A stretch of 38,505 nucleotides of DNA, from the NCBI GenBank assembly GCA_037439945.1, contig JBBIVA010000015.1:1-38505 (forward strand), written 5' to 3'. The translations under genes and the position numbers were made by a program. The DNA comes from CALEUX01 sp037439945 (GTDB lineage: Bacteria > Bacteroidota > Bacteroidia > Bacteroidales > Marinilabiliaceae). Shown here piece after piece: positions 17,776 to 25,740 of the stretch; the first letter of the stretch is position 1; the number at the start of each line of letters is the position of its first letter. The notes beneath the pieces are model-generated. The model saw only the letters and a program-made list of their open reading frames with translations, did not search any database and was not told the DNA's origin.

Positions 17776-17806
17776 CAAAAGTAGGTCTTTTTGTTTTAGG
17801 TTCAAA
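17776..17806 (-). promoter_or_regulatory. Bacteroidetes-type promoter of the his operon
   Basis: On the minus strand, TTTG (17803-17806) is followed after exactly 19 nt by TACTTTTG (17776-17783). This matches the Bacteroidetes sigma-ABfr consensus of a -33 TTTG and a -7 TAnnTTTG. Transcription should start near 17770, about 15 nt before the leader ATG and about 185 nt before hisG. Confidence 0.75.
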
Positions 17807-17956
17807 TAAATTTCCATTTAAATCTTTATTAATGAAAATTAATTTAGTTGTTATAACTAATATTTATTTTTAAAATTGGGTATAATAAAACACCCGTATT
17901 GCATTGTTTAGCGAAAAATGTGTATCTTGACCCTTAATCATTCTAACCTGAAAATT

Positions 17957-19126
17957 ATGAAGTTAAAATTCAAGACCGGTTTCTACCTAAGCATTTTCCT
18001 ATTATTGTTTATTTCCTGCAACCAAAGAAAAAGCAAATCTTTATTCAAACCAAATCCTGTAATTGTTGAAAAGCAAGATGTGAAAACACTTGAGATCGGG
18101 TCTGATGCTCCTTATTTTAACCTACCCGATATGAATGGTTTGGATGTTTCAATTGATGATTTTTCAAATTCAAAGGTATTGGTAATTGCCTTTATCTGCA
18201 ACCATTGCCCAACAGCACAGGCCTATGAGGACAGACTTATAAAGTTTACTTGGGATTACAAGGATAAAAATGTAGCAGTTGTTGCTATAAACCCTAATAG
18301 TTCATTGGCTTTACTCCCAGAAGAGTGCAGTTATTCAGACCTGGACGATTCATTCGAAACAATGGCAATAAGGGCTAATGATAAGGGTTATAATTTCCCA
18401 TATTTGTATGATGGCGATACACATGAGGTTTCTGTAAAATTTGGGCCTGTAACCACACCGCATGTTTTTGTTTTTGATAAGGATAGAAAACTTAGATATT
18501 CAGGAAGAATTGATGGTGTTGAAAAGCCCGGAACCGCCAATGGTGAAGATTTACGAACCGCTGTTGATGAAATTCTGGAAGGAAAGGCTGTTACTACACC
18601 GGTTACAAAAACATTTGGCTGTTCAGTTAAATGGTCATGGAAATCTGACTATGCTGAACGTGTTGAAAAAGAATGGAAAGAAAAAAATGTGGAACTTAAA
18701 TGGATTGGTAAAGAAGGAATTGACTCTCTTTTAAGCAATAAAACAGATAAATTATTGTTAATAAATGTTTGGGCAACTTGGTGTACCCCGTGTGTCCTTG
18801 AACTTCCCGACCTAATTAATTTACAGAGGATTTATGGCAACAGGGATTTTGAATTTGTTACAATCTCGGCAGATAATATTAACAATAAAGATAAAGTTTT
18901 AAATATGCTTAAAAGCAAGAATGCACCTGTCGCAAATTTTATTTTTAATGAAGATGATAAATATAAGCTGATTGAAGCTATAGATACTCGATGGGAAGGG
19001 GCATTACCCTATTCTTTCCTTATTGAACCCGGAGGGAACATAATTTACAGAAAACAGGGTACGGTTGATTTATTGGAACTAAAGAAAATTATTGTAGAGC
19101 ACCCCCTTTTGGGAAGGTATTTTTGA
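17957..19126 (+). CDS. Lipoprotein with two tandem thioredoxin-like domains
   Basis: The ATG at 17957 (389 residues) is preferred because it begins a lipoprotein signal peptide, MKLKFKTGFYLSIFLLLFIS with Cys21; the open frame extends 39 nt further upstream without family support. Residues of about 45-200 form an AhpC/peroxiredoxin-like thioredoxin domain with C81-N-H-C84. Residues of about 240-389 form a TlpA/ResA-type domain with WATWCTPC (Cys276 and Cys279) and a cis-Pro region (EGALPYSFLIEPGG). Such proteins usually handle thiol-disulfide exchange at the outer face of a membrane. The two domains may pass electrons between them. A weak inverted repeat follows it. No partner reductase such as CcdA is in the window. 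Confidence 0.9.
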   Translation: MKLKFKTGFYLSIFLLLFISCNQRKSKSLFKPNPVIVEKQDVKTLEIGSDAPYFNLPDMNGLDVSIDDFSNSKVLVIAFICNHCPTAQAYEDRLIKFTWDYKDKNVAVVAINPNSSLALLPEECSYSDLDDSFETMAIRANDKGYNFPYLYDGDTHEVSVKFGPVTTPHVFVFDKDRKLRYSGRIDGVEKPGTANGEDLRTAVDEILEGKAVTTPVTKTFGCSVKWSWKSDYAERVEKEWKEKNVELKWIGKEGIDSLLSNKTDKLLLINVWATWCTPCVLELPDLINLQRIYGNRDFEFVTISADNINNKDKVLNMLKSKNAPVANFIFNEDDKYKLIEAIDTRWEGALPYSFLIEPGGNIIYRKQGTVDLLELKKIIVEHPLLGRYF

Positions 19127-19230
19127 TGAGTTTTAATCCATTTACCAAATTTGGGATGAATTATCTGACCCTTTCAGGTATTTGCCCTTTACGGATACAG
19201 GTTGGCTTTACAGGTGCAATTATAGGAAAC

Positions 19231-19244
19231 CCTAATTAATTAGG
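19231..19244. repeat. 14-bp palindrome, possible weak terminator
   Basis: CCTAATTAATTAGG is a perfect 14-bp palindrome located about 105 nt after the thioredoxin-lipoprotein stop and about 20 nt before the ThuA-like start. It is followed by CTTTATTTG. The stem is AT-rich with no loop of its own, so terminator function is weak; an operator is equally possible. Confidence 0.3.
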
Positions 19245-19264
19245 CTTTATTTGATAGTAATTAA

Positions 19265-20039
19265 ATGAAACAATTTAAAATACTTTTATTGGTTGCAACA
19301 GTTTTTATGCTTACAAAAATGTGTTGCTATAAGGTTAATAAATAAAAGTGAAACATTAAAGATATTAGTAATTACAAAAACAGATGGTTACAGGCATGAA
19401 TGTATTCCGGTAGCTTTGGAAATACTAAGTAACCTTGCCAAAAACAATAGTTGGGAAATAGCAAATTCTGATGATCCTGCCTTTTTATTAAGTGATTCGC
19501 TGGTAAAATTTGATGTAGTGGTTTTTTTGCAAACAACAGGTAATATTCTGGATACAAATCAGCAGTTGGCTTTACAAAGTTTCATAGAAGGTGGCAAGGG
19601 ATTGGTTACAATACATAGCGGTACCGTTACCGAAAACAACTGGGATTGGTATGTAAATGCAATTGGGGCAAAGTTTACAGGCCATCCTCCGGTTCAGAAA
19701 GGAGAGCTGATAATTGAAGACAGGGAACACCCTGCAACTATATATTTACCCGACAGTACATGGGTTATTGAGGATGAATGGTATAGTTTTGACCGGATTC
19801 CCCGTAATTCAGTAAGGGTATTAATATCAATTGATGAATCATCTTATGAAGTTGATGATAATAAATGGTTTAAAGATGTGAACCAAAGCATGGGTGATCA
19901 TCCGCTTGTTTGGTGCAAATTGGTGGGAGATGGAAGGGTGTTTCAAACTGCCCTTGGACATAGTTCCCAAATATATTCTGATATTAATTTTCAGAACCAC
20001 CTTATTGGGGCAATTAACTGGTCAGGTAACAGAAATTAA
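19265..20039 (+). pseudogene. ThuA-like domain protein, probably frameshifted after its signal peptide
   Basis: The main frame (19293-20039, a TTG-initiated 248-codon frame) encodes a ThuA/glutamine-amidotransferase-like fold: LKILVITKTDGYRHECIP, then FIEGGKGLVTIHSGT, FTGHPPVQKGEL and DEWYSF, ending with VFQTALGHSSQIY. ThuA proteins are linked to sugar metabolism and often neighbour Gfo/Idh/MocA oxidoreductases, as here. The natural start appears to be ATG at 19265, which opens a hydrophobic signal sequence (MKQFKILLLVATVFMLTK) in another frame that stops at 19343-19345. Removing one base, for example one A of the run at 19315-19319, joins the two frames. It may be a real mutation, a sequencing error, or a gene using the TTG start without a signal. 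Confidence 0.75.
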
Positions 20040-20068
20040 AGTTAAATCAAGAAAAAAACATATAAAGA

Positions 20069-22651
20069 ATGAACAATTTTACTAAGCATAACCTGGTTAT
20101 AAGTTTGATATTTATGTTATTATCATGCAATAATTATACAGAGGATATCCCTGTAATTTTTGAAATCTCATCTGATTGGGAGTTTAGTGAAGGCGGTATG
20201 GAAAAATGGCTTCCTGCTATTGTGCCCGGTACTGTTCATTCAGATTTGTTGGCAAATGGAATAATTAATGACCCTCATTACTCTTTGAATGAAAATGATG
20301 TGCAATGGGTTGAGAAGAAAGACTGGATTTACAGGGTTGATTTTAAAATCGGGGATGATATTCTTGCAAAAGAGAACATTGAAATTATTTTTAAGGGATT
20401 GGATACTTATTCTGATGTTTATTTAAACGATAGTTTAATACTATCATCAGACAATATGTTTATTGAGCACAGAATTGGTGTTAAGGGAATTTTAGCTGAA
20501 GGAATAAACAACATAAAAGTTATATTTCATTCGCCCGTGAATGAAGGATTAAAGAAACTTAGGGCTATTGATTATTTAATACCGGCTATTAATGAACAAG
20601 CCCCTGTTAATGAACGAACTAATGTATTTACTCGTAAAGCGCCTTTTCATTTTGGTTGGGACTGGGGCCCCAGGCTGGTTACTTCAGGCGTTTGGAGGCC
20701 GGTTTTTGTTAAAGCCTGGGATAATGCCGTTATAGAAGATGTTTATCTGGAAACCCGTAAGGCAAATGAAATTAATGCTGAGATTTTTGCCCGTATTGAA
20801 GTTATTGCTTCTAAGGCAGGAAGCTATAAAGTTAATCTAAATATTAATGAAATGTCCCGGGTGGCTGGCAAGTTGGTTGACCTAAAGGAAGGGGTTAATT
20901 TTATAGAATTATCAGCTGAAATTAGAAATCCCAAGCTTTGGTGGACAAATGGCCTGGGGAAACCATATTTATATACCTTATCATTTTCTCTTGAAAAAGG
21001 TAATTTAATTTCAGACAAGCATGAGATAAAGTATGGTGTACGTACCCTTAGGTTAGTACAGGAACCAGACAGTACAGGCCGGTCATTCTACTTTGAGTTA
21101 AACGGTTTTCCGGTTTTTATGAAGGGAGCTAATGTTATCCCATCTGAAACACTTACACCTATGGTTACAAAAGAAACTTACCAAAATCTTATCAATAATG
21201 CAGTAGAGGCCCATATGAATATGGTTCGTGTTTGGGGCGGAGCAATTTATGAGGATGATTATTTTTACCAGCTTTGCGACCAAAACGGTATTCTGGTATG
21301 GCAGGATTTTATGTTTGCTTGTGCCTTGCAACCGGGTGATGAAGCTCACCTTGAAAATATAAGGAAGGAGGCAGTTTACAATGTTAAAAGGTTACGGAAT
21401 AATGCTTCCCTGGCATTATGGTGTGGAAATAATGAAAACCTTCATGGATGGCATCATTGGGGTTGGAAGGAAATGTTTTCTCCAGCAACCAGGGAATATA
21501 TGTGGAAAACATACGAGCGGATTTTCTATGAAATATTACCGGCAGCGGTTCATGAATTCGACCCTAAAACTCAATATTGGTCATCATCGCCCATATCATA
21601 TGACAACAAACTTGCCGACAGAAAATCAGGCGATGAACATGACTGGACCATTTGGTTTGGCCAAAAATCCTTCTCCGCCTTTGAGGAAAATATCCCGCGG
21701 TTCGTAAGTGAATATGGTATCCAGTCATTCCCGGGTATGCAAACCATAAATGGATTTTCACCTGTTGAAAACCAGTACTTTGAATCACCGGTAATGAGGC
21801 ACCGGCAAAGAAGTAAAATGGAATATATTAAGCCCGGATTTGATGGTAATGATATGATAAAATGGTACATGGGCAATTATTATAAAGTACCGGATAATTT
21901 TGAAGAGTTTGTTTATGTAAGTCAATTACTTCAGGCCAAAGCCTATAAAACGGCAATTGAATCGCACCGCAGGGCAATGCCGCACTGCATGGGTTCGCTA
22001 TACTGGCAGCTTAACGATAGCTGGCCAACCATTTCCTGGTCATCTGTTGATTATTATGGAAGGTGGAAGGCTTCACATTATGCGGTTCGCAAAGCGTATA
22101 ATGATGTTATCGTTTCGGCTTCCATGCACGAAAACGAATTAAAAATTTTTGTTGTAAGCGACAGGCTAACCCCCATTGAATCAAAAATTAAAATAAGATT
22201 GATGAATTTTGACGGAATTGAATTATTTAATAAAGAATTGTCGCCAAAAATACCCGCAAATTCATCAATTGTTGTTTTCAGTGAAAGCATTGGTAATTTA
22301 ACAACTGATAATAATACAAAAGAGTTGGTTGTTGTAATTGATTTACTGGAGGATGATAAAGTTATAGCCGACAACCTCTATTATTTTCACGAGCCCAAAG
22401 ATTTAATTTTTCCGGATACCGAAATTAAATTTTCTGCAACTAAAACAGCAAAAGGATATTTAATCTCAATTTCTTCTGATAAGATGGCGGGTAGTGTATT
22501 TTTGGATATTCCTTCTGAAGATGTTTTTTTGACCGATAATTTTTTTGATATTTTACCGGGACAACAAAAGTTTGTGGAGTTAATTACAGACCAGATAATT
22601 GATGTAAACGAGATAAAAGTTTTATCGTTAAATAAACTACAGGGTTACTGA
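20069..22651 (+). CDS. Beta-mannosidase, glycoside hydrolase family 2, lipoprotein
   Basis: An 860-residue enzyme that should release mannose from the non-reducing ends of beta-mannosides. A lipobox FMLLSC (Cys20) places it on a membrane, probably facing the periplasm. The GH2 sugar-binding domain starts at about residue 40 (WLPAIVPGTVHSDLLANG, DWIYRVDF), followed by an Ig-like domain and a TIM barrel from about 340. The acid/base is Glu456 in LWCGNNENLHGW and the nucleophile is Glu548 in FVSEYGIQSFPG. FHFGWDWGPRLVTSG and SLYWQLNDSWPTISWSS are typical of mannosidases in the family. It starts 29 nt after the ThuA-like gene and ahead of the oxidoreductase remnant, which suggests a former sugar-use operon. 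Confidence 0.95.
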   Translation: MNNFTKHNLVISLIFMLLSCNNYTEDIPVIFEISSDWEFSEGGMEKWLPAIVPGTVHSDLLANGIINDPHYSLNENDVQWVEKKDWIYRVDFKIGDDILAKENIEIIFKGLDTYSDVYLNDSLILSSDNMFIEHRIGVKGILAEGINNIKVIFHSPVNEGLKKLRAIDYLIPAINEQAPVNERTNVFTRKAPFHFGWDWGPRLVTSGVWRPVFVKAWDNAVIEDVYLETRKANEINAEIFARIEVIASKAGSYKVNLNINEMSRVAGKLVDLKEGVNFIELSAEIRNPKLWWTNGLGKPYLYTLSFSLEKGNLISDKHEIKYGVRTLRLVQEPDSTGRSFYFELNGFPVFMKGANVIPSETLTPMVTKETYQNLINNAVEAHMNMVRVWGGAIYEDDYFYQLCDQNGILVWQDFMFACALQPGDEAHLENIRKEAVYNVKRLRNNASLALWCGNNENLHGWHHWGWKEMFSPATREYMWKTYERIFYEILPAAVHEFDPKTQYWSSSPISYDNKLADRKSGDEHDWTIWFGQKSFSAFEENIPRFVSEYGIQSFPGMQTINGFSPVENQYFESPVMRHRQRSKMEYIKPGFDGNDMIKWYMGNYYKVPDNFEEFVYVSQLLQAKAYKTAIESHRRAMPHCMGSLYWQLNDSWPTISWSSVDYYGRWKASHYAVRKAYNDVIVSASMHENELKIFVVSDRLTPIESKIKIRLMNFDGIELFNKELSPKIPANSSIVVFSESIGNLTTDNNTKELVVVIDLLEDDKVIADNLYYFHEPKDLIFPDTEIKFSATKTAKGYLISISSDKMAGSVFLDIPSEDVFLTDNFFDILPGQQKFVELITDQIIDVNEIKVLSLNKLQGY

Positions 22652-23438
22652 TTTTTCACAAGAGCCAATATTTAAGTATTCTTTTTTTTTTAAAGATGCT
22701 ATGTGAAAAACTTAAATATTGGAATTATTGGAGCAGGCATGAAAGCATAAAAACATGTCGCAGGTTTTCTGAAAACCTTAAGGGGCAAATTAATTGGGTA
22801 GCCCTGAATTATAAGTTAAAATTTATTGATTACAAAAAAAATAATATTTCATTTGGCACCACAAATTACCGTGATAAATTGAATAGCAGGAGTGTAGATG
22901 CAGTGATTATAACATCTCAGCCTTCATCATATTTTCAAATGACGAAATATGTTATAGTGTCAGGAAAGCATTTGTTGGTTAAAAAACCACTGGCTATAAA
23001 GGCCGATGAATTAAATAAAACTGTTTCACCCTGCGGCAGTTATCCTGATGTTATAGTATGTGGTTGTTCGTGCATACAAAGCAGGCTACAACCAAAATTC
23101 AATTATATTAAAAAGATTATTGGCTCAGGTGATCCTGGCGGGTATACTTTTATACATGATAATTCGGTATCTATGCACGCACATCAGGGTATTTAGTATC
23201 ATCCTCCGCCCAAATGGTTTTTAAACAAGTCAATTGCCGGAGGTGGTCTGTTAATTGATTGGGGCGTTTATGATTTATCGTTTTATTTGGGCATTTTAAG
23301 CGATAAACCTTAACGAAGAAGTGTTTCACCCTCCTTTATAACAAATAACCTTTTCAGGAAGGAGAATGGTGTTCAATATTTGATATTGAAGAGCTTTTTG
23401 CGGTTAAAATGGATTTTGATACCAATTTGACATATTAT

Positions 23439-23667
23439 CCCGGATTAGTCATTAGAAAGGCAATGAACTAATTACTTAGCCGGGATTAACCCTACCCAAT
23501 AGTCGGTACAGGCTGCATTAGAAAAACTTAATTTGTAAGCATTTCTGATTACAAATTTTTAGTTTTTCTAAAGCGATTTGTCAAAATAGAAGGCATGTAA
23601 TCAATAACTTAAGACTATTAATTTCTAATGACGGTCATTAGAAAAAATGGCTTAAGACAAATTTGGG
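23439..23667. mobile_element. 229-bp MITE-like element with terminal inverted repeats and 5-bp target duplication
   Basis: The ends are CCCGGATTAGTCATTAG on the left and, read inward from the right, CCCAAATTTGTCTTAAG, an imperfect terminal inverted repeat. ATTAT flanks both sides (23434-23438 and 23668-23672) as a target duplication. There is no coding frame inside. The interior is full of dyads: a CCCGG...CCGGG hairpin at 23439-23484, a long hairpin at 23518-23571, and TTTCTAATGAC-G-GTCATTAGAAA near 23611-23643. The motif GTCATTAG recurs in both orientations and may be a transposase-binding site. The right 51 bp match the element at 38455 in 49 positions. The parent insertion sequence is not in the window. 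Confidence 0.82.
23518..23571. repeat. Long internal hairpin of the MITE-like element
   Basis: The arms TTAGAAAAACT / AGTTTTTCTAA (11 bp) and ATTTGTAA / TTACAAAT (8 bp) are separated by a small internal loop of 2 and 4 nt, around a 10-nt apical loop. A transcript in either direction would fold strongly. It lies in the middle of the element. Confidence 0.75.
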
Positions 23668-24029
23668 ATTATTGGTAAAATGCCCCATCTGCCAATATGG
23701 AGGCAAATAATAAAACAATAATTTATGGTAAAAAAAGGGGGGGTGAAACTTTCTTTTTGTACGTGGGATTCTAATATGGTTGAGACTTTTACTGTTGACA
23801 GAAATGGAAAAGGTACCGGGAAAACGGAAAAAATATTTTATTGATTTACCACAGCAGGATTTTGACTTTGAACTAGCCTGTTATTTTATTAATGTTTTGG
23901 ATAGAAAAACTGACCCTGATAGGCCAATAAAATTGGCTGCTAAACACCTGAAAATTATAATGCAGATTTACAATAGAGCCTCTTAATACCTGGGCCAGAA
24001 AATCTGGAAACTAATTACAAGGTTTGCGC

Positions 24030-24476
24030 CTATGTGGTAACGCTTTGATTATCACTGTTAAATATATTTGAGAAGTTTTTTACCAAACTTGAGTCATAAT
24101 AAGGCTTTATTTTTTTATCCTCAATTAAAATATGGTTGTTTATCCAATCTTTAATAAAAGCTGTTATTTCCAACGATGCCACCGGTTTGTTTTTTTGAAT
24201 ATTATCATGGTACCTGTTAATTATTTCTAAAAACTCCATGTGTTCGAGCATGTGTTCATGTAATTGGGGAAACCCCGACATTCTCATTAACTCCTCTTCA
24301 TGTGAAAAATGCATTCTGGCATAATAAACCAACTTGTCTATTAGTTTTGTTATACTTTTTGTAGGCTCATTACTACGTAAACCATTGTAGAAATCATTTA
24401 ATGCTTCAAATAAAAACTGGTGCTCCAAATCAATTTCCGGAATACCAATAATAAATTCCGATGTCCAACGTATCAT
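24030..24476 (-). CDS. Bacteriohemerythrin
   Basis: A 148-residue four-helix O2-binding di-iron protein. All seven iron ligands of the family are present: His19 (DLEHQ), His56 and Glu60 (HFSHEE), His75 and His79 (HMLEHMEF), and His115 and Asp120 (HILIED). The N-terminal WTSEFIIGIPEIDLEHQ is the classic opening. It is a single-domain protein, so it probably buffers, delivers or senses oxygen rather than signalling itself. The location, near the cytochrome bd operon, fits a microaerobic lifestyle. It is divergent from pssA across 156 bp. Confidence 0.95.
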   Translation of the reverse strand: MIRWTSEFIIGIPEIDLEHQFLFEALNDFYNGLRSNEPTKSITKLIDKLVYYARMHFSHEEELMRMSGFPQLHEHMLEHMEFLEIINRYHDNIQKNKPVASLEITAFIKDWINNHILIEDKKIKPYYDSSLVKNFSNIFNSDNQSVTT

Positions 24477-24632
24477 AACTAATTGTTGTTGGGATAAAAT
24501 TTATACCCTATTTAAGATTTATTGATATAGATATAACGATTTTAAACGATTATGGTTTAGTCAAATGTAAAAGTTTTATATTTTTCATGCTTTCCTTATT
24601 TTTAAAAGCACTATTTTTAGAAAAAAAATTAG

Positions 24633-25370
24633 ATGTCACTTATTCGTCATTTACCCAATTTCCTAACCAGTGTAAACCTTTTTCTTGGGGCTATTGGTGC
24701 TTATTTTGCTTTTGCAGGCCGTCCTGAATTAACAGTATGGTGCATATTAACTGCTGCATTGTTTGATTTTCTGGATGGATTTACTGCAAGGGCTTTAAAT
24801 GCTTACAGTTTAATTGGAAGAGACCTTGATTCACTTGCCGACCTTATAAGCTTCGGATATGCGCCATCGGCTGTTTTTTCGTCTTTACTTCATTATTCAA
24901 TTACCGGAAATTGGGGCGGAAGTTTTTTTACACTCACCACTAGTCAGCAATTATTACTTTTATCTCCTTTTATACTTACCGTTTTTGCTGCCCTACGTTT
25001 GGCAAAATTCAACAATGATACCCGTCAGACTGAAAATTTTATCGGGCTCACAACCACAGCTACAGGTATGTTCACTGTTTCATTTGTGTATTTGATTTTT
25101 ATTGGTGAAAGCTGGGTATTAATCTTGGTCAATCCCTGGATAATACTGCTGGTAATTGCAGTTTTCTGTGGTTTGTTGGTTAGTGAAATACCAATGTTTT
25201 CATTAAAATTCAAAAGTTTTGGTTTAAAAGGCAATGAACACAGGTATATTCTGCTAATTGTTTCAATAGTTTGCCTGGTTTTTCTGGGGGCAGGTGCCCT
25301 GGCGGTAATAGTTCCGTTTTACATTATTTACTCTGCTGTTTTAATGATGTTGGGTAAATCAAGTAAATAA
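24633..25370 (+). CDS. pssA: CDP-diacylglycerol--serine O-phosphatidyltransferase
   Basis: A 245-residue integral membrane enzyme that makes phosphatidylserine, the precursor of phosphatidylethanolamine. The CDP-alcohol phosphotransferase signature is complete: Asp45-x2-Asp48-Gly49-x2-Ala52-Arg53-x8-Gly62-x3-Asp66-x3-Asp70 (FDFLDGFTARALNAYSLIGR and onward). About seven hydrophobic helices follow, matching the short Bacillus-type PssA rather than the large E. coli enzyme. It stands alone on the plus strand, divergent from hemerythrin. No psd gene is adjacent. Confidence 0.95.
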   Translation: MSLIRHLPNFLTSVNLFLGAIGAYFAFAGRPELTVWCILTAALFDFLDGFTARALNAYSLIGRDLDSLADLISFGYAPSAVFSSLLHYSITGNWGGSFFTLTTSQQLLLLSPFILTVFAALRLAKFNNDTRQTENFIGLTTTATGMFTVSFVYLIFIGESWVLILVNPWIILLVIAVFCGLLVSEIPMFSLKFKSFGLKGNEHRYILLIVSIVCLVFLGAGALAVIVPFYIIYSAVLMMLGKSSK

Positions 25371-25407
25371 TGGAATTTTAACATAGTTTATTATGAATAA
25401 ATTACGG

Positions 25408-25425
25408 TTTGTATTTGTATTTGTA
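25408..25425. repeat. Hexanucleotide tandem repeat TTTGTA x3
   Basis: Three perfect tandem copies of TTTGTA (a fourth partial copy follows as TTTCGA) lie in the 199-bp gap after pssA. No gene lies over it apart from a meaningless 15-codon frame. It may vary in copy number by slippage; no function is evident. Confidence 0.5.
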
Positions 25426-25569
25426 TTTCGAAATTGTTAATCATGCCGCAATGTTTATATTGATAGCTGGACCCCGTTGTTTTTGAGTTGATTTGAAAAT
25501 ATTGTTTTTACAGCCTGTTTGGGATTTAAAGCAAAAAGAAATTATTACACTACATATTTTTAAATTCTT

Positions 25570-25716
25570 TCAATCATCAACCTTTTTTTCATTGTCATCA
25601 TTTTCAATATTCCATTTACTTTCGAAATACTTAATGGCAAATAATGATAGGTAATAACTGCCTGCAATGGACAAAATCCAAAACAGGTACCAAATAATTT
25701 CTGCTGTATATTTCAT
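25570..25716 (-). CDS. Small CydX-like cytochrome bd accessory membrane protein
   Basis: A 48-residue protein, MKYTAEIIWYLFWILSIAGS at the start, with a single N-terminal transmembrane helix followed by an acidic, lysine-containing tail. Its ATG lies 24 nt after the cydB stop. Proteobacterial CydX is likewise a very short single-helix subunit following cydB and stabilising the bd oxidase. Sequence similarity to CydX is not claimed; the call rests on size, topology and position. It may equally be a Bacteroidetes-specific small subunit. Confidence 0.7.
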   Translation of the reverse strand: MKYTAEIIWYLFWILSIAGSYYLSLFAIKYFESKWNIENDDNEKKVDD

Positions 25717-25740
25717 TTTTGGGTGTTTAAAAAGTTGTTA

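Larger units (their letters stand above)
22703..23986 (+). pseudogene. Decayed Gfo/Idh/MocA-family oxidoreductase, split by an inserted element
   Basis: Fragments of one NAD(P)-dependent sugar oxidoreductase lie in order in different frames. They are: a GTG start with the Rossmann motif NIGIIGAGMKA then an in-frame TAA; VDAVIITSQPSSYF and GKHLLVKKPLAI (normally EKP); GGGLLIDWGVYDL after a stop at 23194-23196; FDIEELFAVKMDFDTN; then, after the 229-bp element, ANMEANNKTIIYG, GGVKLSFCTWDSNMVE and finally DFDFELACYFINVLDR to the stop at 23984-23986. Excluding the insert, the length fits the usual 330-370 residues. Removing the element with one target copy restores the reading frame exactly across the junction (TAT TAT then TGG). 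Further stops and an A/G homopolymer frameshift show it is dead independently of the insertion. Confidence 0.88.

Noticed and set aside
22696..23196. Independent 166-residue protein at the start of the oxidoreductase remnant
   Set aside because: Its C-terminal two-thirds match Gfo/Idh/MocA motifs while the Rossmann start lies in another frame, so it is part of a pseudogene.
23605..23660. CTTAAGAC direct repeats around the internal palindrome as a target duplication
   Set aside because: The second element copy remains homologous across the right-hand repeat, so the boundary is not there; the ATTAT pair at the CCC and GGG ends fits instead.
24559..24570. TACATTTG box on the minus strand as hemerythrin promoter
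   Set aside because: No matching TTTG at the required spacing.
25393..25440. 15-codon frame covering the TTTGTA repeats
   Set aside because: Low-complexity translation with no context; treated as a simple repeat.
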